A stretch of 64,000 nt of DNA from Solemya velum gill symbiont. Lineage in GTDB: Bacteria > Pseudomonadota > Gammaproteobacteria > Chromatiales > Chromatiaceae. Position numbers and translations under genes: made by a program. Below, one piece after another: positions 53,051-62,177 of this stretch. Numbering within the stretch: position 1 is the first letter of the stretch; the number at the start of each line of letters is the position of its first letter. The notes under the pieces were generated by a model, which was given only the letters and a program-made list of their open reading frames with translations, searched no databases and had not been told where the DNA came from. The DNA is taken from contig NZ_JRAA01000003.1 in the NCBI RefSeq assembly GCF_000787395.1, positions 434,001 to 498,000 of the forward strand. The letters run 5' to 3'.

Positions 53051-55624
53051 ATGGAACTTCAAGGCAAAGCACAACGTAAGAAATCTTTGATCAGAAAGAT
53101 TTCCAAGCGGCTGCGTAAAACGGGTGATACGGAACCCGAACAGGCGATAAAACTGCGGCTTACGATTGGTATTTTTCTGCTTGGCTATTTTTGTTTCCCC
53201 TGGAATTCGGAACTGGGCTTCTGGCAACATCTGCAAACCCTGCCCTCGCTGATTGCATTAGGCTATTACATCGGTGCGATACTGATCGCCGGTGCGATTT
53301 TGTACCGCCCCAGACCTTCACCGATACGACGGGTGGCGGGTATTTTTCTCGACCTGGTGTCGTTGTCAATTGTCATGTACCTGGCCGGTGACTATAGCGT
53401 TGAGCTGTTCGTTCTCTACCTGTGGGTCATCCTCGGCAATGGTTTTCGCTACGGAACCCGCTACGTTTATATTTCGCATGCGGTCAGCCTGGCCGGTTTT
53501 ACCCCGGCCATTTTGTACGGCGAGTACTGGCAGCAAAACTACGAGGTTGCGATCAGCTTGTTACTCATGCTGATTCTGCTACCGCTATATGCAGCGTTCC
53601 TGCTAAAAAAATTGCACCAGGCGATCGATGAGGCCAAGCAGGCCAATATTTACAAGAGCCGCTTTCTCGCCAATATGTCGCATGAATTACGCACACCGTT
53701 GAATGGTGTGATCGGAATGGGTGAATTACTGCGTGAAACCAACCTGACGTTTGACCAGCACGAATTGGTTAACTGCATGCACAACTCGGCGACCACACTG
53801 CTCGAGTTAATTGAAAACATCCTTGATATTTCCAAGATCGAGTCGGGCAAACTGGTGATTGATTCGCAGCCTTTTGACCTCCATGCGCTGATTACCTCGG
53901 TCCGTTACATGCTCGCACCGATGGGTGAAAAAAAGGGCCTACATCTCTCTTGCACGATTGACCCGGAAACAACCTTTCAGCTGATTGGCGATCAACCGCA
54001 CCTGCGCCAGGTGTTGATCAACCTGATCAACAACGCGATCAAGTTCACTGACAAGGGAACCGTGAATTTGCATGTTTTTCCGTGCGGCGGTAGCGACAAG
54101 AAGCCTCGCATCCGGTTTGAAGTTGTTGATACAGGAATCGGCATCGACAAATCCATGCAGGAAAAGATTTTTGAGAATTTCATTCAAGACGAGGGAGCGG
54201 GCAGTCGCAGTATTGGTGGCACCGGCCTGGGCACGACGATTTGTCGAGACCTGGTTGAGTTGATGGGGGGAGAAATCGGTCTTGAGAGCACGCCCGGCGA
54301 AGGCTCCACATTCTGGTTCGAATTACCCTTTGAAATCATGCCGCAACGGGAGCAGGAGCTGTCAAGTAATCGACTGCTGCTTCTGAGTAGCGAGGAGTGT
54401 GCGTCCATAATCCGGCCATCACTGAAGGACTGGTCGATAGAATTCGATTGGGTACAATCTGCCGCCCGCGCATTTTCACTGCTGGTTAATGCCACCGAGG
54501 ATCAAAATCCTTACAAGGTTCTGATTGTCGACCAGGCGGTCATGCGTGATTTCAATCCCACGCAGTTTGCCCAAATGATCAGCTCGGAACGCGAGCTCGA
54601 GCATCTTTCGATGATATTGGTCAACTCTTCGGATTCGATGATCGAAAGCAACCAGGTCAATGACTACTACATCTCCACGCTTGAATCACCGGAGGACAAG
54701 CGCCTGCTGTACAACTCGATTCATGCTGCTCAGAGCCTGAGCTTCGAAGATAGCAATATCGTCACACTGGCGGAGTACTATGCACGGCAGGGCAGCACCA
54801 AGAATCTCAATATCCTGGTTGCCGAGGATAACCAGGTCAATCAGCAGGTGATTGAAGGAATCCTGAGAATAGCCGGCCACCATGTGCAGCTTGCCGCAAG
54901 CGGGGAAAAAGCGCTGGATATCCTGTCTGCCGAGCTGGAAAGTTTTGACTTGATGATCCTGGATATGAACATGCCGGAAAAATCCGGTATCGAAGTGGTG
55001 AAGGCATTGAGATTCATGGACACCGAAAGCCGGTTACCGGTGATTATGCTTACTGCGGACGCTACGCCAGAGGCTCGTGAAGCAAGTCTCGCCGCCGGCG
55101 CCAACAGTTTTCTTACCAAGCCGGTTGATGCACGTGTGCTACTGGAAAAGGTTGCGGTCCTGACACGCGACAGTGCGCGTAAAAGCAAGGAGACGCCGGT
55201 CGCCGGAAAAGCCACAAAAATCATGTCGCCCACAAGCGGGGTCAAGCAGTCGCCCTGGTTTGATGAAAATATTTTGCGTGAACTCTCTAACCTGGGGGAG
55301 GGCGTGGGCTTTCTGCAGGGATTGGTCAATGGATTTTGTGATGACGGCAAAAAGCATTTGCGTAACATCAGAGAGGCCGAGCAGGATGATTACCCCGGGT
55401 ACCGTGAGAGCCTGCACGCATTGAAAGGGTCAGCCACCGAACTCGGTGCTAACAAACTGGTTGATACATGTCTGCAGGGGGAAGCCTTGAAACCCTACGA
55501 CATTGGCACAGAAAAAATGCAGCAGATTAACCGCAAGGTTGAAGAAGTCTTCAACCTTACGGCCAGCGCACTTGAACAATCAGTTTCGGATCAGTCGTTA
55601 CTGAATCCAAATAATCCCGACTAG
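53051..55624 (+). CDS. rpfC: RpfC-like hybrid sensor histidine kinase
   Basis: About 857 residues from ATG 53051 (TTG 53033 possible). It has five N-terminal membrane helices (about 30-185), a kinase core with FLANMSHELRTPLNGVIGM (phospho-His), NNAIKFTDKG, GTGLGTTICRDLVELMGG, then a degenerate region, a REC domain (VAEDNQVNQQVIE; Asp in LMILDMNMPEKSGIE; LTKP) and a C-terminal HPt domain (SLHALKGSATELGANKL, phospho-His). That is the RpfC layout, which senses DSF and passes phosphate to RpfG. It ends by four overlapping bases against the convergent rpfF. Confidence 0.93.
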   Translation: MELQGKAQRKKSLIRKISKRLRKTGDTEPEQAIKLRLTIGIFLLGYFCFPWNSELGFWQHLQTLPSLIALGYYIGAILIAGAILYRPRPSPIRRVAGIFLDLVSLSIVMYLAGDYSVELFVLYLWVILGNGFRYGTRYVYISHAVSLAGFTPAILYGEYWQQNYEVAISLLLMLILLPLYAAFLLKKLHQAIDEAKQANIYKSRFLANMSHELRTPLNGVIGMGELLRETNLTFDQHELVNCMHNSATTLLELIENILDISKIESGKLVIDSQPFDLHALITSVRYMLAPMGEKKGLHLSCTIDPETTFQLIGDQPHLRQVLINLINNAIKFTDKGTVNLHVFPCGGSDKKPRIRFEVVDTGIGIDKSMQEKIFENFIQDEGAGSRSIGGTGLGTTICRDLVELMGGEIGLESTPGEGSTFWFELPFEIMPQREQELSSNRLLLLSSEECASIIRPSLKDWSIEFDWVQSAARAFSLLVNATEDQNPYKVLIVDQAVMRDFNPTQFAQMISSERELEHLSMILVNSSDSMIESNQVNDYYISTLESPEDKRLLYNSIHAAQSLSFEDSNIVTLAEYYARQGSTKNLNILVAEDNQVNQQVIEGILRIAGHHVQLAASGEKALDILSAELESFDLMILDMNMPEKSGIEVVKALRFMDTESRLPVIMLTADATPEAREASLAAGANSFLTKPVDARVLLEKVAVLTRDSARKSKETPVAGKATKIMSPTSGVKQSPWFDENILRELSNLGEGVGFLQGLVNGFCDDGKKHLRNIREAEQDDYPGYRESLHALKGSATELGANKLVDTCLQGEALKPYDIGTEKMQQINRKVEEVFNLTASALEQSVSDQSLLNPNNPD

Positions 55625-56505
55625 GCGTTCGAAACCATACGGGTGTTCTGACGTTTTACCAGGCGCTGCATCATCTTGAGATCTTTTGCGGTCAATTTTA
55701 ACGCTGCATCCGCCCAGATTTCCGCGATATCCAGCAATTCTTTCATTGTGACAGGATTGGTCACGTCCTTGACCTTGCGCATTGCGGCCATCGTATTGCG
55801 ACTGCGCTGTGCGTGTTTGGCGTATTTGTACACGGCCATTTCACCTTCACCTTTTTCAGCCAGGACATCGACAACGCCCATTTCGTGCATCTCCTCGGCA
55901 CTGAAAATGTGACCGCTCAGGATCATCTGTTCAGCTTTTTGCGCTCCAATTTTACGGGACAACAGCGAGTAGGCGCCCATACCCGGGAACAGGTTGAACA
56001 GGACTTCTGGCAATCCGATCTTGGCGCCACGCTCTGCAATGATCAGGTTACTGGACAGTGCAGCCTCGAAGCCGCCACCCAGGGCATCACCCTGAATCAG
56101 TGAAATCGTTGTGAGATCCTGGTTGTGGTGATACATGTTGCGGTAGAGAATATCAATGCAATGGGCAGCATACTGATACAGGCCATCGCGGTCGCGCGTG
56201 TCGATCATGCGAGTGAAGAGATTCAGGTCACCACCCAGGTTGAAAATGCCACTTACGTCAGAGCCTACAACCAGGAAATCATACTTTTCACCGTTGCTAT
56301 CTTTCATTTCCTGCTCTACACCAGCAAGGTAAGTGTCCAATTCCTTCAGCAGGGTTGGCGTGAAACAGGGACGAGGCTCTCCACTCATCAAAAACCAGCC
56401 GATCTTGTAGCGGGCATCATAATGCGTATTAAGCTGTTCAAACTCGCCTGTACGAGTTTTGGTTTGAGTACGGGTAGATTGGTCAATGTGCGCTATGTTG
56501 TTCAT
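55621..56505 (-). CDS. rpfF: RpfF-like DSF synthase (crotonase family)
   Basis: A 294-residue crotonase-fold enzyme that makes cis-2-unsaturated fatty-acid signals from acyl-ACP. The two catalytic glutamates are in place and 20 apart, as in Xanthomonas RpfF: Glu147 in GGGFEAALSS and Glu167 in IGLPEVLFNLFPGMGA. GDLNLFTRMI and GWFLMSGEPRPCFTP are typical of RpfF rather than enoyl-CoA hydratases. ATG 56505 has CAGGAG upstream. It is convergent with rpfGC; the stop codons interlock at a CTAG. Confidence 0.92.
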   Translation of the reverse strand: MNNIAHIDQSTRTQTKTRTGEFEQLNTHYDARYKIGWFLMSGEPRPCFTPTLLKELDTYLAGVEQEMKDSNGEKYDFLVVGSDVSGIFNLGGDLNLFTRMIDTRDRDGLYQYAAHCIDILYRNMYHHNQDLTTISLIQGDALGGGFEAALSSNLIIAERGAKIGLPEVLFNLFPGMGAYSLLSRKIGAQKAEQMILSGHIFSAEEMHEMGVVDVLAEKGEGEMAVYKYAKHAQRSRNTMAAMRKVKDVTNPVTMKELLDIAEIWADAALKLTAKDLKMMQRLVKRQNTRMVSNA

Positions 56506-56593
56506 CAGATTAACTCCTGTGGTTATCAAAAAATGGTACCTGGTTAAATACTGAAAACCGATACCAAACGGACAAAGGTTGTTACATTTCGAT

Positions 56594-56646
56594 AAATAGC
56601 ACGTTTTACTACTGGTGTAGGAACATACTTGTAGTGCTATTTTTTT
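56594..56646. promoter_or_regulatory. Inverted repeat upstream of rpfF
   Basis: Perfect 9-bp arms AAATAGCAC/GTGCTATTT, 31 bases apart, followed by a T run. It is about 90-140 bases before the rpfF start. Could be a plus-strand terminator or an operator; not resolvable by eye. Confidence 0.4.
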
Positions 56647-56833
56647 ACTATTTCAATTACGTTTATATCTTATATCTCTAGATATGCAAGCTATTGAGAT
56701 AAATCATTAGAAGTTCTACTGTCGCTGATTTGTGTATGATTTTTTACCTGGACGTACCGATTTCTTCATGCTGAGCCAACAAAATGAGCTGGTACCAGAA
56801 GGGGAGAACGCAGTTTTCAGGGTGTTTGAACCA

Positions 56834-56995
56834 CTAGATAGCCAGAAAATTCTTAATCCCGGTAAAAATAATCTGGGCTGCGATGGCAGCAACAAAAAGG
56901 CCTGTCAGCTTGGTTAGAATGACCAGTCCATCCTGGCCAATAATACGTTCCACTTTACCCTCTAACAGCAGGATAACCACGACGCTGAGGATTCC
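56834..56995 (-). pseudogene. MarC-family C-terminal remnant
   Basis: One frame reads SVVVILLLEGKVERIIGQDG and then LVILTKLTGLFVAAIAAQII, ending NFLAI-stop; this is the C-terminal end of MarC/UPF0056 inner-membrane proteins. The rest of the gene is missing upstream of about 56995. No start codon remains. Confidence 0.7.
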
Positions 56996-57144
56996 ATGGC
57001 GCTGATTCCCGGCTGTTAATGGAGAGGCCTGTGAGTATACGTTGTTTGGATGAATATCCAGCCAGACACTCGCAATGCCGCAATTCAGATGTTTTTATTG
57101 ACAAAAGGACGCGAAAACCGCAAAATGCGCCTCTTCAAAACAAC

Positions 57145-57221
57145 GCGCCCGTAGCTCAGCTGGATAGAGTACCTGGCTACGAACCAGGCGGTCGGAGGTT
57201 CGAATCCTTCCGGGCGCGCCA
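57145..57221 (+). tRNA. tRNA-Arg(ACG)
   Basis: A 77-base tRNA with acceptor GCGCCCG/CGGGCGC, discriminator G and encoded CCA (57219-57221). Anticodon stem CCTGG/CCAGG holds loop CTACGAA with anticodon ACG (57179-57181), to be edited to ICG. A terminator follows. Confidence 0.97.
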
Positions 57222-57229
57222 TATAAAAC

Positions 57230-57262
57230 AAAGGCTTAGCTTTAATCGGCTAGGCCTTTTTT
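57230..57262 (+). terminator. tRNA-Arg terminator
   Basis: AAGGCTTAGC/GCTAGGCCTT stem (one G-T pair), 8-base loop, then TTTTTTATT. Confidence 0.8.
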
Positions 57263-57340
57263 ATTTGATCTGAATATTTAGTCACTCTCTTAGTCGCTTT
57301 TATTAGCCGCTTGATGACAAGAGAGGGGGGTTACTACTCC

Positions 57341-57372
57341 GAATGACTGCTTTCGGCTGCCGCGGATATTCT
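57341..57372. repeat. Dispersed palindromic repeat, copy e
   Basis: GAATGACTGCTTTCGGCTGCCGC, a unit of the same family as the copies at 42774, 44491, 45211, 58287 and 60646. Confidence 0.55.
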
Positions 57373-57476
57373 TACAAGTCAATCGGATGACTCACATGGC
57401 CATCAAGCCGACAGTTCTCACGCTAGAATTGATATGAACATCGATCGTGATGCGGCTTAACCAGAGGTGGTTAGAT

Positions 57477-57773
57477 ATGAATGATGAATTACGCAAACGC
57501 TTCATAGCTCACGTCAAAGAATGTGAGCGAATCTACGAGATATGGGATTCAGAGGATTATCCCTATCCTGTGCCAGATTTGCCTGATTATCCACCTGAAT
57601 TCTCCGATTTAACCTGCGGCGCCAAAACCAGAGCAGGCCATCCGTGCAAACAGAAGATTCTCTATAGTAGCGGTCGTTGCCGATATCATGGTGGGCTTTC
57701 AACTGGCCCGAAGACAGAGGAAGGGAAGGCGAAATCAGCTCGGAACTGGTGCAGAAGAAAACGAACCCCATGA
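57477..57773 (+). CDS. HGGxSTG-motif small protein (second copy)
   Basis: A 98-residue protein from ATG 57477 (AGAGGTGG upstream). An acidic N-terminal half (DSEDYPYPVPDLPDYPPEF) precedes LTCGAKTRAGHPC and GRCRYHGGLSTGPKTEEGK, the same Cys/His finger as the island gene at 45243-45497. The C terminus is basic (SARNWCRRKRTP). Function unknown; a decayed duplicate of its 3' end follows. Confidence 0.75.
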   Translation: MNDELRKRFIAHVKECERIYEIWDSEDYPYPVPDLPDYPPEFSDLTCGAKTRAGHPCKQKILYSSGRCRYHGGLSTGPKTEEGKAKSARNWCRRKRTP

Positions 57774-57960
57774 GATGCTTAACAAATCTTAACATCGATC
57801 CTTCAACTCCCAGGAAACAGACGTTAGAAGGCAAGGCGAAATCTGCACGCAATGGGCGCGGAAGAGAACGAACCCCATGAGTGTGTTGACTAATGTTGAC
57901 GTTTTCACCATCTCCTAATATTTCGAACCCCATGAAGTGCCTAACAAATCCCAACATTAT
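57715..57960 (+). repeat. Decayed tandem copies of the gene's 3' end
   Basis: GAAGGGAAGGCGAAATC..CGAACCCCATGAGATGCTTAACAAAT is repeated, diverged, at 57823 (GAAGGCAAGGCGAAATC) and its tail again at 57925 (CGAACCCCATGAAGTGC). This indicates slippage or rearrangement at this locus. Confidence 0.6.
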
Positions 57961-57976
57961 TTGCTGTCAGGGGCTG

Positions 57977-58234
57977 TCAGGTGTGCGGTTCATAAGTAGG
58001 TGTATCGTAGAATAGGTTCGCCTTCCATCGCTCGTCCAACCGCATGAGACAGGCAAGATCATTCGCATTAACCTTCTCAGCACAATACGGGCAGCATACA
58101 TCACCCCTGACGATCGCCTGGAATTCGGGCGGAAAGAGTATCGGATCAAGGAAAATCGAAGCGAAGCTCTGTCGTAAAGCCAGTTTCTTGCAGTGAGGAC
58201 AGCGAGTAGCTTGTTCGGGGGCAAATCTAGTCAT
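57977..58234 (-). CDS. Zinc-ribbon-like hypothetical protein
   Basis: An 85-residue protein with two CxxC pairs: RCPHCKKLALRQ near residue 12 and VCCPYCAEKVNANDL near 47, fitting a small zinc ribbon. An overlapping frame in the same interval lacks such features. No named family is recognised; start ATG 58234. Confidence 0.6.
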   Translation of the reverse strand: MTRFAPEQATRCPHCKKLALRQSFASIFLDPILFPPEFQAIVRGDVCCPYCAEKVNANDLACLMRLDERWKANLFYDTPTYEPHT

Positions 58235-58286
58235 TAATGCACTGTAATTCTCGACGAAGCCAAGTGCAAGTAATCTAGCCGATAAG

Positions 58287-58320
58287 CGAATGACTGCTTT
58301 CGGCCAGAAGCGGACGTTCA
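58287..58320. repeat. Dispersed palindromic repeat, copy f
   Basis: CGAATGACTGCTTTCGGCC..AGAAGCGGACGTTC, a clear inverted repeat of the same family. Confidence 0.65.
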
Positions 58321-58339
58321 GTGAGCATGATGCCTAGTC

Positions 58340-60476
58340 TTAGTCCACACCAAATGAATATAGGACTAGGTCCTGACTATCATTAACGACAGCTTCATAG
58401 CTCACACCATCACCCATGTGTGTTTCGACTCTTAGACCCGCAAGATTTACGCCATCTTTTACAACCAGGCTCACATCCGTATGAACAGGAAGCGCGACTG
58501 AATCCCCGAGAGTAATAGCCAAGATATTATTTTCGGTGGACACCGTGTAAGAGAATGCATCCCGGGCAGACCAGTACTCTTCGAACGCGTCCATATTGTG
58601 AGCTTTTACATCCTCGGGAATTCCCTGAATAAACAGTTCCAATTCATCCAGCTTGTATTCCCGGTTAGGGTGTATCAACAAGACAGTCAGTGCCCCATTA
58701 TCCACGTTATTTCCGAGAATGCCGAGCCATGTAGCTGCGACATTTGCAGGATCATCATTGCTGTAGCCGTCTGATGCATTCATGGGGAACTCGTAAATAT
58801 CCGAGCGTGCGGCAGAAAGGGAGCGCTCGTAAAGTACGCGATAGGGGAAGTTTGTTAAGGTGCTGTTGGCACTAAATGAGCTGTCAAATTTATAATCCAA
58901 AGCTTCCATCACCTCGGGTTGAAACTCATTCCACAACAAATGTCCAGAACGGAACGTTTTTACATCGATGCCTAGATCATTTTCAAGGAGATCTCTGGAC
59001 ACTTCCAACTCCCCGTAAACAGTGGCTCCCGTTGTAGTGGTTCCATTATTGCCAGGAAGATAGGTTGCCATAGTATTGCCTGGCGCACCTAAGGGGATAG
59101 TAGTCTCGTCATCCCAGTCCCTGAAATGCCCTACACTATGGCTACTGATGACGTGCCCTTGTGTCAGAGCGTACTGATAAACAGCATTATTCATCGTGTA
59201 ATAATCGCCATCAATCGCATCATCAATATAGTGTGTGCAGATATTGTAATTAGCGCTGATACCATAACTGATTTCGAGATCGACAAAGTCTGACATCAAG
59301 TCAGCACCTGATTGGGAATCAAGATCATGAGTGATGATTACCGAAGCCTTGCTCTCTTTCGTGCTTGTATGTTTCCAAGTAGCGTAAGGTACATTTTCCT
59401 CGTAAATAGCTCGCAGAAAGAGCATGAACGTATCCGTGGTTGGCTCGTAAGTATTCAGGTCTCCACGGTCTGCCGAGAAGTCCATATCCATTTGGTTGCG
59501 TAAAATGACGTCTGAAAATGAAACTCCTAAGAGGTATGTTTTTCCTAAACCTGACTGGTTAAGTACTGCAGCAGTTGAAGCATCATTGTATTCCGCAATC
59601 GCTGTACCACCATCAGTGGCATAGCTTCTGGAGTAAATATACTCTGTATAGCTACCCCCACCGAGACTAACGGTAATTTCTTCGGGCTGGTCAATATACT
59701 TGAATTCATCCAATCCAAGACCGGTGAACCAAGTCATGGCATTTCGTGTATTGACTCTTGTTTGACCGCTTATACCGAAGAGCGCATACAGATCAGGATC
59801 AGAAACCCCCCTACTAACGATCACACCACCATTACTCACATAATTAATGAGCTGAAGCACTTCAGCTGCATCAAAAGTACCAGGGGCAATGTACGATGCC
59901 ACGTAAACAATGTCATAAGTTAATGCTTCGGTCAGGTCGATTGTTGCATGGTGGGGCACCCCCATTATTTCAAGTGCCTGTGACAGCCCATTAAAGTCGG
60001 ATACTGACTCACCATTATCCGATGTGAGATCAAGCAGTGCTGCATTCAGATTCGTGGTACCGGTAATCGATTCCTGGCCAGCAGTTCTGAACGATGAGGT
60101 GAATTCGGTGGGCATAGCATTACCTGCCGCACTCAGGAGGGCTACCGACAATGTAATATCATATTGAGTGGCAAAACTCAGGTTAGCTAATGGCGTGAAT
60201 GTGGCTGTATAAGCTCCGGCATCGTAGGTGAGTGTACCTGGTACACCACCACTGATGGAAAAAGCAGCCTGCAGGGAAGCCTCATCGATAGCAATATTAA
60301 ATTCAATTTGAATGGCAGAATCAATGTCGACGAACAACCCATCCTTTTGAGGTGTGAGACTTTCCACCTGTAGCGCTGCTTCAGGCTGGGAGCTGGAGCT
60401 ACCACACCCCCCCACATATAGACACAATCAGGAGGAAAGTCATACGGGTTATGCTAGATAGCATTGTTGACTTCAT
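58340..60476 (-). CDS. Lipoprotein with polysaccharide-deacetylase-like domain, apparent frameshift near N terminus
   Basis: The main frame (58340-60427) codes about 690 residues: CGSSSSQPEA start, an Ig-like Big_5 domain (SLTPQKDGLFVDIDS, TFTPLANLSFATQYDITL), a ThuA-like glutamine amidotransferase-type part (VYVASYIAPGTFDAAEV, YVSNGGVIVSRG) and a NodB-like deacetylase region (ASVIITHDLD, SSHSVGHFRD, FRSGHLLWNE). It has no good start. The frame before it, from ATG 60476, codes a lipoprotein signal (MTFLLIVSICGG) and joins across a run of seven C (60407-60413). With six, the two fuse into an intact lipoprotein. Extracellular polysaccharide modification is the likely role. Confidence 0.8.
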
Positions 60477-60645
60477 TTAAACATTGCCTATTATATTTTC
60501 ACGATATTGTCTTTCTAAATACTGAGCTGATTCATTCTAAGATTACACCTATGCATCATGCATAATGGCTAATTAGGATGTAGAGTGCAAGCCAATTAAT
60601 ACTCTATAGCATTTAGCCTTATATATACTTCGACCAGTAATTTAT

Positions 60646-60737
60646 GAATGTCCGCTTTGGGTCGGTAGCGGTCGTTCAGGCTAGCTGGGGCGCTAGATTC
60701 CCACGAAAGTCGGCTATCGGCCAGAAGCAGACATTCC
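60646..60737. repeat. Dispersed palindromic repeat, copy g (double)
   Basis: GAATGTCCGCTTTGGGTCGG..TAGCGGTCGTTC and GTCGGCTATCGGCCAGAAGCAGACATTC: two full units. The rest of the 60477-60813 gap holds no gene that I can support; it is AT-rich. Confidence 0.7.
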
Positions 60738-60813
60738 ACTCAATTTATTAGAGGGAGAGATCATTTAAGTGATTGCAGCTTATGTACTGCTTCTTGTGGG
60801 CATATTTTGGACT

Positions 60814-61313
60814 CTAAGGCTTAGCCTTTACTTCTATCACAGTATCGCCAAAATCAATTTTCCTGATGTTCGGCCAATGAGAAATGCCAGGACGTGGGGA
60901 AATGTGAACTACTGCTGATTGTCCCATGACATCACTATATGCAGCTATATATGCCGCTCTGTGAATTCCGTCGATAATATAGAATATGAATTCACCACAT
61001 TTGTAATGTGGCAAATTCATTGACTACGATTGGAAAATTGATCAGATCGCATTTCGTATTGAGAAACTGATTTATCAATTTTAAATATCTCGATACATTA
61101 TGTATTTTTTTACCACAACTAACAGCTTCATGTTCAACATATCGCTCGTAATTGAGATATTCTTTTGTGAATTCAATTCCTTCAATTGAGTTGGAGGCCT
61201 TCAAAATATCCAGGGTCTTTTTGGCAAAATCGTAATGCGGTGTATTTCTAATTCCCAGAGCTGTAGCCGAAACAGTTCCAATTTTCTCGTAATCCTGACC
61301 TGCCCCCAGCAAG
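60814..61313 (-). pseudogene. ParB-like-domain gene, frameshifted and cut by IS3
   Basis: One frame (to 60992) reads PDHLLGAGQDYEKIG, YLNYERYVEHEAV and DLINFPIVVNEFATLQ; the next frame continues CGEFIFYIIDGIHRAAYIAA and SAVVHISP. Together they make the IIDGxHR loop of ParB/sulfiredoxin-like domains, so a single frameshift near 61000 is likely. The 5' end runs into the IS3 left end at 61314, so the N terminus is lost. Confidence 0.6.
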
Positions 61314-61329
61314 TGGTCCGGTTTGAATG

Positions 61330-62136
61330 TTAGTTCATCGCCGGTTTCAGCTCCAGTGGAATGATGGATTCAGGAGCTGGAGGGCGATAGCCCAGCGAGC
61401 TATGTGGCCGCTTGGTGTTGTAATGTTTTCTCCATTGTTCAATGATCACTTTCGCTTCGTGTAGCGTGTAAAAGACCTCACCATTGAGCAATTCATCCCT
61501 GAACCGGGCATTGAAGCTCTCGCAGTAGCCGTTCTCCCAAGGTGAGCCTGGTTCGATGTATGCCGTTTTAGCGCCGACAGCAGCGATCCACTTCCTCACG
61601 GCTTCTGCAATAAACTCGGGGCCGTTATCCGAACGGATATAGGCCGGTACCCCACGCAGAATGAACAGGTCAGTCAGCACATCAATGACATCGGCTGAGT
61701 TCAACTTACGTTTCACCCGGATTGCCAGACATTCCCGACTGTATTCATCAATCAGGTTCAATGTCCGGAAGGCTCTGCCATCATCGGTTCTATGGTGGAC
61801 AAAGTCGTAGGACCAGACATGATTTCTGTATTGTGCACGGAGTCTGATACAAGAGCCATCATTGAGCCATAAACGGCCACGCGGCTTCTGCTTGGCAGGT
61901 ATTTTCAGCCCCTCTTGTCGCCATAACCGCTCGACACGCTTGTCGTTAACTTGCCAGCCTGCCTCTCTCAGGAGAGCGGCGATACGACGGTAACCATAAC
62001 GGCCATACTCCCTTGCTAGAGCGATCATATCAGCGACAAGTCGTGTTTCATCACGACGCCCCTGTGGAATACGGCGCTGGGTTGAGCGATGTTGTCCGAG
62101 TACACGGCAAGCCCTGCGCTCGGAAACAGCCATCAT
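61330..62136 (-). CDS. IS3-family transposase OrfB (integrase core)
   Basis: A 268-residue DDE integrase-core protein: HTH_21-like (SERRACRVLGQHRSTQRR), VWSYDFVHHRTDDGRAFRTLNLIDEYSREC (first Asp), RSDNGPEFIAEAVR (second Asp) and PWENGYCESFNARFRDELL (Glu) (in parts), then YNTKRPHSSLGYRPP. The frame stays open upstream of ATG 62136 into orfA, as needed for the -1 programmed shift that makes OrfAB. Confidence 0.93.
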   Translation of the reverse strand: MMAVSERRACRVLGQHRSTQRRIPQGRRDETRLVADMIALAREYGRYGYRRIAALLREAGWQVNDKRVERLWRQEGLKIPAKQKPRGRLWLNDGSCIRLRAQYRNHVWSYDFVHHRTDDGRAFRTLNLIDEYSRECLAIRVKRKLNSADVIDVLTDLFILRGVPAYIRSDNGPEFIAEAVRKWIAAVGAKTAYIEPGSPWENGYCESFNARFRDELLNGEVFYTLHEAKVIIEQWRKHYNTKRPHSSLGYRPPAPESIIPLELKPAMN

Positions 62137-62177
62137 GCAACAAACGTTTTCGATACAGGCCCTGCGACGCGAGGGGC

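Noticed and set aside
57019-57273. 84-residue frame over tRNA-Arg
   Set aside because: Reads through the tRNA gene (AQLDRVPGYEPGG), a well-known false gene type.
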